Below, in pieces: positions 1 to 7,871 of a DNA stretch of 30,245 nucleotides. The stretch comes from GCA-002715885 sp045561575 (lineage in GTDB: Bacteria; Bacteroidota; Bacteroidia; Flavobacteriales; BACL11), in the NCBI GenBank assembly GCA_045561575.1, contig JBJKXM010000062.1, positions 1-30,245 of the forward strand, written 5' to 3'. The position numbers and the translations under genes are program-made. The notes under the pieces were generated by a model. The model had not been told where the DNA came from. It did no database searches and worked only from the letters and a program-made list of their open reading frames with translations. Position 1 is the stretch's first letter, and every line of letters begins with the position of its first letter.

Positions 1-2
1 TT

Positions 3-695
3 GTAGATTTTGGTATCATAAAAGCTAGTAATTTTACTTTTATGGAAAATTCCTGGGGTAAAAGATATATATACAAATCTTTTCAAGATGTAAATAAATG
101 GTCTCACTTTTCTGATGCTGGGGTCGGTTTGACATATATTTTATCAGAAAATTTAATAATTGATGCTCAAATTCTTAATGGAGATGGTTATAAGAATTTA
201 CAAGGCGCTGACGCTTATATGAGAGGTGGTGCTGGATTAATCTTTAAAGCTGATGATATTTCTTTCAGAGTTGCTAGAGATGTTGTTCCAAGAACAATGT
301 ACGGCGATTATTATGAAGCACAATATATAAATACATTAGCAATGGCTTATACAAGTTCGAATTTATCTCTTGGTGGAGAATATAACCTTAGAGAAAACAC
401 TGCCAATGTTGTTGATAATACTAGTTCTGCTTTTTCAGTATATGGAAATTTAGATATTGGAAATGATGTTTCCATTTTTGGAAGATATGATATGTCTGAT
501 TCAGATGATGGTAATGACAATCAATGGAATATTGAAAATGAAGGTGAATTTACAATTGTAGGTATTGAAAAGCAAATGACCAAAGGAGTTAAAGTTGCTC
601 TTAATGTTCATTCTTTCAAACAAGCTACTCTCGAGGGAGAAGATGAGAGTGAAGCGGTAAATACTCTTTATTTGAATTTAGAGTATAAATTTTAA
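3..695 (+). CDS. Porin-like outer-membrane beta-barrel protein, C-terminal part (5' end outside window)
   Basis: The reading frame is open through the left edge of the window, so at least 13 codons precede the first ATG at position 42 and that ATG is not the true start. The visible ~230 residues alternate polar and hydrophobic residues in repeated short strands and end in an aromatic residue (LEYKF), the usual C-terminal signal for insertion of outer-membrane barrels. The motif ENSWGKRYIYKSFQD and the following barrel strands resemble flavobacterial porin-family proteins. The missing N-terminal part should hold the signal peptide and first strands. It is followed directly by a strong intrinsic terminator, so it is the last gene of its transcript. 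The substrate cannot be told from the sequence. That it is a barrel is fairly certain; the exact porin subfamily is inference. Confidence 0.75.
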   Translation, partial: VDFGIIKASNFTFMENSWGKRYIYKSFQDVNKWSHFSDAGVGLTYILSENLIIDAQILNGDGYKNLQGADAYMRGGAGLIFKADDISFRVARDVVPRTMYGDYYEAQYINTLAMAYTSSNLSLGGEYNLRENTANVVDNTSSAFSVYGNLDIGNDVSIFGRYDMSDSDDGNDNQWNIENEGEFTIVGIEKQMTKGVKVALNVHSFKQATLEGEDESEAVNTLYLNLEYKF

Positions 696-717
696 TTATA
701 CTTTTAATATATAAATT

Positions 718-746
718 AGAGCCTCTTTATGAGGCTCTTTTTTTTT
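718..746 (+). terminator. Rho-independent terminator after the porin-like gene
   Basis: An 8-bp perfect stem (AGAGCCTC pairing with GAGGCTCT), with a loop of five bases (TTTAT), is followed by nine T residues that begin at the last base of the stem. It is by far the most GC-rich element in the surrounding intergenic DNA and lies about 20 bases after the porin stop codon. It is a textbook intrinsic terminator. Confidence 0.93.
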
Positions 747-760
747 CCTCTAAAATCGAG

Positions 761-768
761 TAATTTTG
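761..768 (+). promoter_or_regulatory. Bacteroidota -7 promoter box (TAATTTTG)
   Basis: Exact match to the TAnnTTTG consensus of the Bacteroidota primary sigma factor. It ends only five bases before the ATG at 773, so transcription would start at or next to the start codon. No clear TTG -33 element is present at the expected spacing. Confidence 0.55.
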
Positions 769-772
769 CAAT

Positions 773-3028
773 ATGAGGGTTTTTCTTTTTTTAGTCTTAT
801 TCATTCCATTAACATCATTATCTCAAGATAGTTTACATATGAGTGTATTAGGAAGTGTTGAGTATCCTAATACTAATGGTATAGATATTTGGGGATGGGT
901 AGATTCCTCAGGAAATGAATTTGCAATTATGGGGTTAAGAGATGGAGTCTCAGTTGTAGATGTAACCGACCCAACTAATCCAATAGAAAAATTTTTAATT
1001 CCTGATATTTATTCTATTTGGAGAGATATTAAAACCTTTAATAATTATGCATATGTATCTACCGAATCAGATACAGGTTTACTCATTATTGATCTCAATG
1101 ATATGAGTGGTAATACATACTGGCATGTAAAAGAATTTATAAGTGATAATTTAAATGATACTGTTTATTTTGAAGCTGCACATAATTTATATATCGATGA
1201 AAATGGAATAGCATATATTTTTGGTGCATCTAATCCTCCTGGAATTTCTGCACCTCCCAATGGAGCGATATTTTTAGATTTAAATACTGACCCTATAAAT
1301 CCTACATATTTGGGTAATTGGAATGAACACTATATTCATGATGGAATGGTAAGAAATGATACATTATGGGCTGCTTGTGTATATTATGGAAGTGCTTTTT
1401 GTATTGATGTGTCTGATAAATCATCTCCCAATACTATTACATCTGTAAATACTCCTAATTCATTTACACATAACGTATGGCTCTCAGATGATGGTAATCA
1501 TATATTTACCACTGATGAACAAGGAAATGCTTATATAACTGCTTATAATATTGATGACATATATAATATTTATGAAGTAGATAGGATTCAATCTAATCCT
1601 GGTTCTAATTCAATTCCACATAATGCACACGTAGATGGGAATTTTTTAATTACATCCTATTATACAAATGGTACTGTAGTTCATGATATAACTTATCCAG
1701 ATAATATGGTTGAAGTTGGTTATTATGATTCATATTTGGGTTCAGGCTGGGGATTTGATGGTTGTTGGGGAACTTATCCATATCTTCCATCTGGAAATAT
1801 TATTTCATCAGATATTAATAGTGGTTCTAGTGGTGGTGGAAAATTATTTATATATAACAGAGAATTTCAGCAAGCTTGCTATCTTGAAGGTTATATAACC
1901 GATCAATCAAATGGTTACCAAATTGCAAATGCTAATATTTCTATTCTCAATACTAATTTTACTTCATTATCTAATCTTAATGGATATTATCAAATTTCTA
2001 CTCTTGATTCTGGTTCTTATCAGCTTGTTTGTTCTGCCTTTGGATATGCTAATGATACTAGTACAATTCTTTTGAATAATGGTGTGATATCAAATCTAGA
2101 TATAAGTTTAGATCCAACTTGCTCATTTCCAAAGCCAGATAGTCTTTATGTGTATGATATTATTGATAGTAGAGTAAAAATAGGTTGGAAGAATATGAAT
2201 TCAGCTGAATGTAGAGTATTAAAGTATTTTGTAAGATTTAGAGAAGTTGGTACTCCTAATTGGATTACTAGATCTGCAGGTGCCGGAAGTGGTTTGTGTA
2301 ATTTTGGTTTAAACACTACTAATAAACAACTTATTAACCTTTCTCCTGGAACCACATATGAAATAAAGATAAAGGCTTTTTATTGTGGAGGAGGATCTTC
2401 TGGATATTCATCACCTATTCAGTTTACAACATCAGATACATGCCCAAGTATGATTGGGTTAACAGCAACTACATTTAATTTTCAGCCTGGAAAAGTTCGA
2501 TTTGACTGGGATCTTTTTGATCCCTACATATTTGCTAGAGTTAAATATAGAGTTGATACAAGCGGTTCTTTATGGCAAAATGTAGGCGGATTTGGAATTT
2601 ATTACCCTTTATCTTCGATAAATGCTTTTGGACTACTTTCTGGAGTTTCATATAGAGGACATGGAAGATTATTTTGTGATTCTAATATAACTGCATATCG
2701 TTCCCCATCTTGGACTAATCCACCTATTTTTTGGTCACAACCAAATTCTCCCATTAAATTAGGATCAAATTCTGATTTATATAATTTTAATATTACACCC
2801 AATCCATCAAATGGAAATTTTAATATTGAATATAATCTTGATTTCCAAACAGATTTAGTTATTAAAATATTTAACACAATAGGAGAGAAGGTCTATGAAA
2901 ATACATGTAAAAGTTGTATTGGTGAATTAAACCTATCTTATAATTTAAAAGAATTAGAATCTTCTCTTTATTTTGTTTCTATTGATAATGGTAAAACTAT
3001 AAAAACTAAAAAAATTATTATTGAATAA
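773..3028 (+). CDS. Secreted choice-of-anchor B family protein with fibronectin III domains and T9SS sorting tail
   Basis: A 751-residue exported protein. Residues 1-17 form a Sec signal peptide ending in SLSQ. Residues ~20-365 match the choice-of-anchor B (LVIVD-repeat) beta-propeller type, with repeated segments such as SVVDVTDPTNP, LIIDLND and FCIDVSDKSSPN. Residues ~367-450 form a carboxypeptidase-regulatory-like beta-sandwich (LEGYITDQSNGYQIANANIS). Two fibronectin III-like modules follow at ~455-555 and ~557-655. Residues ~675-751 are a T9SS type A sorting domain (ITPNPSNGNFNIEY, then IFNTIGEKVYE, ending KKIIIE). In this class the tail sends the protein through the outer membrane by the T9SS and is usually removed. 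Function of the propeller is unknown. It is convergent with the next gene, with five bases between the stops. Domain calls are from pattern recognition; the export route is confident. Confidence 0.85.
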   Translation: MRVFLFLVLFIPLTSLSQDSLHMSVLGSVEYPNTNGIDIWGWVDSSGNEFAIMGLRDGVSVVDVTDPTNPIEKFLIPDIYSIWRDIKTFNNYAYVSTESDTGLLIIDLNDMSGNTYWHVKEFISDNLNDTVYFEAAHNLYIDENGIAYIFGASNPPGISAPPNGAIFLDLNTDPINPTYLGNWNEHYIHDGMVRNDTLWAACVYYGSAFCIDVSDKSSPNTITSVNTPNSFTHNVWLSDDGNHIFTTDEQGNAYITAYNIDDIYNIYEVDRIQSNPGSNSIPHNAHVDGNFLITSYYTNGTVVHDITYPDNMVEVGYYDSYLGSGWGFDGCWGTYPYLPSGNIISSDINSGSSGGGKLFIYNREFQQACYLEGYITDQSNGYQIANANISILNTNFTSLSNLNGYYQISTLDSGSYQLVCSAFGYANDTSTILLNNGVISNLDISLDPTCSFPKPDSLYVYDIIDSRVKIGWKNMNSAECRVLKYFVRFREVGTPNWITRSAGAGSGLCNFGLNTTNKQLINLSPGTTYEIKIKAFYCGGGSSGYSSPIQFTTSDTCPSMIGLTATTFNFQPGKVRFDWDLFDPYIFARVKYRVDTSGSLWQNVGGFGIYYPLSSINAFGLLSGVSYRGHGRLFCDSNITAYRSPSWTNPPIFWSQPNSPIKLGSNSDLYNFNITPNPSNGNFNIEYNLDFQTDLVIKIFNTIGEKVYENTCKSCIGELNLSYNLKELESSLYFVSIDNGKTIKTKKIIIE

Positions 3029-3033
3029 TTTTA

Positions 3034-5499
3034 TTAGTATTCTGTATTAGATTCTTCAGAAACATCATCGTTATTAATCTTGGACCTTTTAGAGTTTGAT
3101 TTAAAGTTTAGCTTACCAAAAGTATATTTAAAGCTTATTCCAATAGATGTAAATTTACTTGTTCTTACTGAGGTTTGATTAAAATTATCACCACTCAGAT
3201 CTGTTGTCCATACCTTTTCACCATTTTTGGCAAATGGTTCTACGATTCTAATTCCTAGTGAGCCTCTTTTATTCTTAAATTCCTTCTTAATACCAAAACT
3301 CATCATTGAGAAACTGGTTGATGTACCTTGCAGTGTTTGTGAAGGCGATCTTGCAAATCCAAAACCTTCTGCTTTCCAATTATTCTTAAGCTTTAAAGTT
3401 ATTCCAAAGTTGTAATTATAAAGGATTGCAGATCTATTTTCAGTTGAAAATCTTGAATCTTCTGCTTCATATGAATATAAGTTAAAGCCACCTCTAAGCG
3501 TTAACTTATCAAATCTTATAGATCCATAATAATTAAATCCATATCTAGTGCTACTTCCAATATTTTCATAGGTTGTTATCGAAGTATCGTTCTGTATTCT
3601 TATGAATGATTCAATTAAATCATTACTTTCCTTAAAGTAAACATAGTAGCTACCTTGATATTTTCTGCCAAAACTATTATATCCAAACTCAAGTTGTTGT
3701 GTTGTAGATGGTGTTAGCTCTGGATTACCAATGGTAATATTTTTATTATTAGTAATATTCGTATTAGTATTAATATAGTTACTGCTTGGGCGAGATATAC
3801 GAGAATTAAAACTTAGTTTTAAACTTTTCCCCATGTCTAATTTTTTTGAAAAAGTTAAATTTGGAAGAATATTATTGTAAGTTTCATTAAATGGAATTTC
3901 AGATCCATTTTTCCATTTACCTTCAATATTTGTGTTCTCAAATCTAGTACCTGCTTTTAAACTATAGTCATTTGGTAAGCTAACATTGGTTGAAATATAT
4001 CCTGCACTTACTGTCTGAACATAATTAAAAACTTCATTGTCAAAAACATAATCTAAACTATCAGATTTTGTTTCATAATCCATTTCCTGATCTCTTACTA
4101 TCATTTTTCCTCCTATTTCGATTACATGATCATGAATTGGATGAGTATAATCAACTTGAAAAGTATGTTCTAAGTTGTTTTCATCATTTATATTTTTTAG
4201 GTAGATTGAGCTATCGTTTTCATAGATTTCTGTTACATTATCCCTTATTCTATTACCAATTTGATACGAAAAGCTAAGTTCTTTCTCCTCATTTTCTTCA
4301 AACGTTTTTGTATAGTCAATATTCCAACTTATATTATTTCTAACATTTATTGACTCAAGACTTGAATTATAATTATAAGAAGTGTCAGCACCATTGTAGT
4401 CTATTATTGTGGAGTTATCAGATGGTGTATTTCTTCCTCTAAAATTAATATCAGAAGAAATTGAATTATAGGCATTTATATCATAATACATATTTATTCC
4501 AGCTCCATATCCAATCCATTGGCTTGTACTTACTCCATTATTTGTTAAAACATTGGTATCGCCATTTAGATTCCAGTCTTCTCTAGTATATGATGTGTTT
4601 CCTTCTCTAGGCCAACTATACCAAGCATTACCTCTTGCTGATAAGCTAAAACGTCCTTTTCCTGCTGTTAGGTTGAAACCATTTTTATTGTTTCTTGTAC
4701 CAAATGATCCATCTAAAGATGCTTTATAACCATCAATAACTTTTTTCTGGGTAATTATATTAACTATTCCAGCTTCTCCTTCACCATCATATTTTGCTCC
4801 AGGTGATGTAATAATCTCAACACTTTTAATTTCATCAGCTGGAATCATCTGAAGGGCAGAGGCTAAGTCACCAGTTAAAAATGAAGAAGCTTTACCATTT
4901 AATAAGAATTTTATTTGTTTTGATCCTCTTAATTCAACATTACCATCAAAATCTACAGAAAGTAATGGGGCTTTTCGTAAAACATCTGTTGCATTATCTG
5001 ATGCTCCGGCATCATCACTTTCAGCATTATATATTATTTTATCAAGTTTAGATTCATAGATTGGTTTTTGTTCATCAATTGTTATTTCAGATAACATTTC
5101 AGAACTTACTTCTAAATTTATTTCCTTTAAATTAATATCAGGGATTTTCTTTGTGATTTGAAATTCAATATCTTTTGTTTTATACCCCAAGTAGCTAACT
5201 TTTAATATATAATCACCTGTTAGAATACCAGTCATTGAGAATTTGCCATTTGGACCAGACATAGTACCCTCAATTTCTTTATTCCATTTGGAGTTAATTA
5301 AACTAATATTTGCATAGCTTAATGCCTCTTTAGTTTTTGTATCTACAACTTTACCACTAATATTCCCTCTGAAATAAGATGATTTCTTCTTGGAGCCAAA
5401 TCCAGAGTAATCACCACCGTAACCACCTTTTCCTCCTCCACGTTGTCCTAATGTTAATAGTGGTATTAATAACACTATTATAAATATTATTTTTTTCAA
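3034..5499 (-). CDS. Outer-membrane beta-barrel protein, TonB-dependent receptor-like (CarboxypepD_reg + plug + barrel)
   Basis: An 821-residue outer-membrane protein. Residues 1-18 are a signal peptide (LLIPLLTLGQ), followed by a Gly-rich stretch (RGGGKGGYGGDYSG). Residues ~47-135 are a carboxypeptidase-regulatory-like domain (ISGKVVDTKTKEALSYANIS ... YLGYKT). Residues ~150-255 are a plug-like region (SDNATDVLRKAPLLSVD, then ADEIKSVEIITSPGAKYDGEGEAGIVNI). The rest is a beta-barrel of the 'outer membrane beta-barrel family' type, ending in an acidic tail rather than an aromatic residue. Such proteins are related to TonB-dependent receptors but often have no obvious TonB box, and none was recognised here. 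The substrate is unknown. It starts one base after the stop of the upstream gene (5501-6919), so the two are co-transcribed. Confidence 0.85.
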   Translation of the reverse strand: MKKIIFIIVLLIPLLTLGQRGGGKGGYGGDYSGFGSKKKSSYFRGNISGKVVDTKTKEALSYANISLINSKWNKEIEGTMSGPNGKFSMTGILTGDYILKVSYLGYKTKDIEFQITKKIPDINLKEINLEVSSEMLSEITIDEQKPIYESKLDKIIYNAESDDAGASDNATDVLRKAPLLSVDFDGNVELRGSKQIKFLLNGKASSFLTGDLASALQMIPADEIKSVEIITSPGAKYDGEGEAGIVNIITQKKVIDGYKASLDGSFGTRNNKNGFNLTAGKGRFSLSARGNAWYSWPREGNTSYTREDWNLNGDTNVLTNNGVSTSQWIGYGAGINMYYDINAYNSISSDINFRGRNTPSDNSTIIDYNGADTSYNYNSSLESINVRNNISWNIDYTKTFEENEEKELSFSYQIGNRIRDNVTEIYENDSSIYLKNINDENNLEHTFQVDYTHPIHDHVIEIGGKMIVRDQEMDYETKSDSLDYVFDNEVFNYVQTVSAGYISTNVSLPNDYSLKAGTRFENTNIEGKWKNGSEIPFNETYNNILPNLTFSKKLDMGKSLKLSFNSRISRPSSNYINTNTNITNNKNITIGNPELTPSTTQQLEFGYNSFGRKYQGSYYVYFKESNDLIESFIRIQNDTSITTYENIGSSTRYGFNYYGSIRFDKLTLRGGFNLYSYEAEDSRFSTENRSAILYNYNFGITLKLKNNWKAEGFGFARSPSQTLQGTSTSFSMMSFGIKKEFKNKRGSLGIRIVEPFAKNGEKVWTTDLSGDNFNQTSVRTSKFTSIGISFKYTFGKLNFKSNSKRSKINNDDVSEESNTEY

Positions 5500-5500
5500 A

Positions 5501-6919
5501 TTATTTTATTTTGCATTTCATACCAAAGAGTGATTTCTCAATGATAATATTAGATACACCTTTAGGAACCATATGCTCCCATGTTCCTGTTTCGCAGGCT
5601 TTTATTTTATTAAGAACATCTCTGGAATAGATTCCAAGAATTTCTTTTTCATAGTCTAAATCTTCTATTCTTTTATTATTAAGTAGATATTTATAAATTG
5701 ATTTTGCTCTTGGGTGAACCTTTATATTATTGCTATTTATTAGTTCATCCTTTTTATATGCTTGAGATGGGTATAGATAGATTTTTATATCTCTTGTTAT
5801 CATAATTCCAAATGCTTCCATTATACCACCATTTAGGTTACGATAGTATTTCTCCTCAAACATTTCTATAAGATTGTCTACACCAATAATAAAACCGAGT
5901 CTTTTATCTGTATATCTAGATAAGTATTCACTTAATTTATAATATTTTCTATAATTAGAAATCATTACTGTATAGCCTAGAGAACATAATATGTCAGCTC
6001 TATCTAAAAAATCTCTCTCGTCTAATTGACCATTTGACATCAAATTTGAAAGAGTAATCTCAAACAAAAGTTGAATATTATTTTCATCAACTTTTTTAGT
6101 TTCTTTGAATTTATTTAGACCATTATTAAGCATGTCAATATTTACCTTTGTTACGGGCCTGAAACTTCCCCTTAGCACTAAAATGTTTTTTTGAAATAGT
6201 ATATCAGACGGATATTTGTTTTTTCCTTGAGGTGTAAAGATTACAGCATTAGTCATTCTTTCTTTAACTAATGTCAGACTTAGTAATCTATTGTCAATAT
6301 TTTCAAAATCAGGACCTAAAACTTCAACCATATCAATTTCAAAATTATCTCTAGAAAGATTATCATATAGTTGACTTAAAATTTCCTTGGGATCCGATTC
6401 ATTGAAACATCCATACATTAGATTTGTTCCAATTATTCCAATTGTTTCTTGTTGTAATCTTGCTTCAGAATCTTTTAATCTAACATGAAATAAAAAATCA
6501 TTAGGTTTTTTTGTAGGGTCTAGTTGAAACCTTAAACCAATCCATCCATGACCATTTATAGTTTTATCATAGTTAATTGTAGTAACAGTATCAGCAAAAA
6601 CAAAATATCTGGTGTCTTTATGATCTTTTCTGCTTAATCTCTCTTTTAAAAGTCCATATTCTTGATCTAGCATCTTATTCAATCTTGATTTACAAACATA
6701 TCTTCCATCAGATTCCTTTCCGTATATGGCATCTGAAAAGTCTCTGTCATAAGCTGACATGGTTTTTGCAATAGTTTTAGATGCACTTCCAACCCTAAAA
6801 AATTGTCTAGCTACCTCTTGACCTGCACCAATCTCAACAAAAGAGCCGTAGATAGTTTTGTCCTTATTGATTCTTCTTGCTTTTTGACCTGCAGTAAGTG
6901 TAATCTGTTTATTGATCAT
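5501..6919 (-). CDS. Conserved cytoplasmic protein of unknown function, first gene of a two-gene operon
   Basis: A 472-residue soluble protein with no signal peptide or membrane segment. Its N-terminus (TLTAGQKARRINKDKTIYGS, then FVEIGAGQEVARQFFRVG and SKTIAKTMSAYDRDFSDAIYG) is a pattern I recognise from a widely conserved Bacteroidota family of nearly this length. I know no experimentally supported function for it. Database names given to relatives are probably carried over from neighbours. Conserved-looking blocks include GHGWIGLRFQ (~124-133), LQQETIGIIG (~155-164), LRGSFRPVTKVNIDML (~249-264) and FDRADILCSLG-like FLDRADILCSLG (~304-315). The ATG at 6919 is the only plausible start. A TAnnTTTG box lies 18 bases upstream. 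The gene is followed after one base by an outer-membrane barrel gene; a functional link between a cytoplasmic and an outer-membrane protein is not obvious. Confidence 0.8.
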   Translation of the reverse strand: MINKQITLTAGQKARRINKDKTIYGSFVEIGAGQEVARQFFRVGSASKTIAKTMSAYDRDFSDAIYGKESDGRYVCKSRLNKMLDQEYGLLKERLSRKDHKDTRYFVFADTVTTINYDKTINGHGWIGLRFQLDPTKKPNDFLFHVRLKDSEARLQQETIGIIGTNLMYGCFNESDPKEILSQLYDNLSRDNFEIDMVEVLGPDFENIDNRLLSLTLVKERMTNAVIFTPQGKNKYPSDILFQKNILVLRGSFRPVTKVNIDMLNNGLNKFKETKKVDENNIQLLFEITLSNLMSNGQLDERDFLDRADILCSLGYTVMISNYRKYYKLSEYLSRYTDKRLGFIIGVDNLIEMFEEKYYRNLNGGIMEAFGIMITRDIKIYLYPSQAYKKDELINSNNIKVHPRAKSIYKYLLNNKRIEDLDYEKEILGIYSRDVLNKIKACETGTWEHMVPKGVSNIIIEKSLFGMKCKIK

Positions 6920-6936
6920 TATATATCGATATTTAA

Positions 6937-6944
6937 CAAAATTA
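6937..6944 (-). promoter_or_regulatory. Bacteroidota -7 promoter box (TAATTTTG) for the minus-strand pair 6919-3034
   Basis: Read on the minus strand this is TAATTTTG, an exact TAnnTTTG match, 18 bases before the ATG at 6919. Transcription starting about six bases downstream would leave a leader of about ten bases. No -33 TTG is evident. Confidence 0.5.
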
Positions 6945-7025
6945 AATAGTTATTTTGATTTAAGCATAATTTATATCTAATAATTGTTAATTATTATGTA
7001 TAATTTTACATAATATATTTTCAAT

Positions 7026-7820
7026 ATGGAAATTACTTTTTTAGGAACTGGAACATCTCAAGGAGTTCCTGTTATTGGATGTAATTGTGAGGTTTGTCTT
7101 TCTACTAATAAAAAAGACAAAAGATTGAGAACATCAATTCATATTACTGACAATGATACGAGTATTGTTATTGATACAGGTCCAGATTTTAGACAACAAA
7201 TGCTTAGGGAAAATATTCAGACATTAGATGCTGTTTTATTTACTCATTCACATAAGGATCACACAGCTGGACTTGACGATATACGGTCATTCAATTTTAA
7301 ATCCAAAAAACCCATGGAAATATATTGTACAGAATATGTTTTATCAGCTTTAAAGATGGAGTTTTCTTATATATTTTCTGATTTTAAATATCCAGGTGTA
7401 CCAAAGGTCAACATAAATTTATTTGAAAATGATAGTTTTAATGTTAATGAAACTAAAATTATTCCAATAAAAGCGCTTCATCACAAATTAACTGTACACG
7501 GCTTTAGAATTAAAGATTTTGTTTACTTGACAGATGTTAGTGAAATACCAGAAGAAGAAAAATTAAAATTGTTAGATGCTGATGTAATTGTTCTTGATTC
7601 TTTAAGAATAGAACCTCACTTATCACATCTTTGTCTTCAACAGTCCATTGATTTAATTAATGAACTTAAACCAAAAAATTCTTATTTAATACATATCAGT
7701 CATCTTATGGGATTACATGATGAAATTCAATTAGAATTACCATCTAATATTTTTTTGTCATATGATGGGTTGAAAATTAATTTAAATACTAAAAAAAGAG
7801 TTAATTCAATTAAATCATAA
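7026..7820 (+). CDS. MBL-fold metallo-hydrolase, PhnP-like
   Basis: A 264-residue metallo-beta-lactamase-fold hydrolase. The N-terminus has the PhnP-type sequence GTGTSQGVPVIGCNCEVC, with Cys19, Cys21 and Cys24 likely holding a structural zinc as in PhnP cyclic phosphodiesterase. The catalytic HxHxDH motif is THSHKDHTAG (His74, His76, Asp78, His79). LTDVSE and the C-terminal HISHLMGLHDE supply further expected metal-ligand positions. The family hydrolyses phosphodiesters; the physiological substrate in Bacteroidota, where no phn operon is seen here, is unknown. The gene is followed 51 bases later by the secreted metalloprotease, which has its own promoter-like box, so they need not be one transcript. 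Confidence 0.88.
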   Translation: MEITFLGTGTSQGVPVIGCNCEVCLSTNKKDKRLRTSIHITDNDTSIVIDTGPDFRQQMLRENIQTLDAVLFTHSHKDHTAGLDDIRSFNFKSKKPMEIYCTEYVLSALKMEFSYIFSDFKYPGVPKVNINLFENDSFNVNETKIIPIKALHHKLTVHGFRIKDFVYLTDVSEIPEEEKLKLLDADVIVLDSLRIEPHLSHLCLQQSIDLINELKPKNSYLIHISHLMGLHDEIQLELPSNIFLSYDGLKINLNTKKRVNSIKS

Positions 7821-7845
7821 ATTATTTTGTTTTACATTTTAGTCA

Positions 7846-7853
7846 TATATTTG
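7846..7853 (+). promoter_or_regulatory. Bacteroidota -7 promoter box (TATATTTG) for the metalloprotease gene
   Basis: Exact TAnnTTTG match 18 bases before the ATG at 7872. A TTG at 7827-7829 lies 16 bases upstream of the box, just short of the usual 17-23 base spacing for the -33 element. Confidence 0.5.
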
Positions 7854-7871
7854 TAATACAACATTATTCCT

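Noticed and set aside
6981..7008. Complete promoter for the MBL hydrolase (TTG ... TAATTTTA)
   Set aside because: The -7 box differs from consensus and the TTG spacing (14 bases) is too short to support it.
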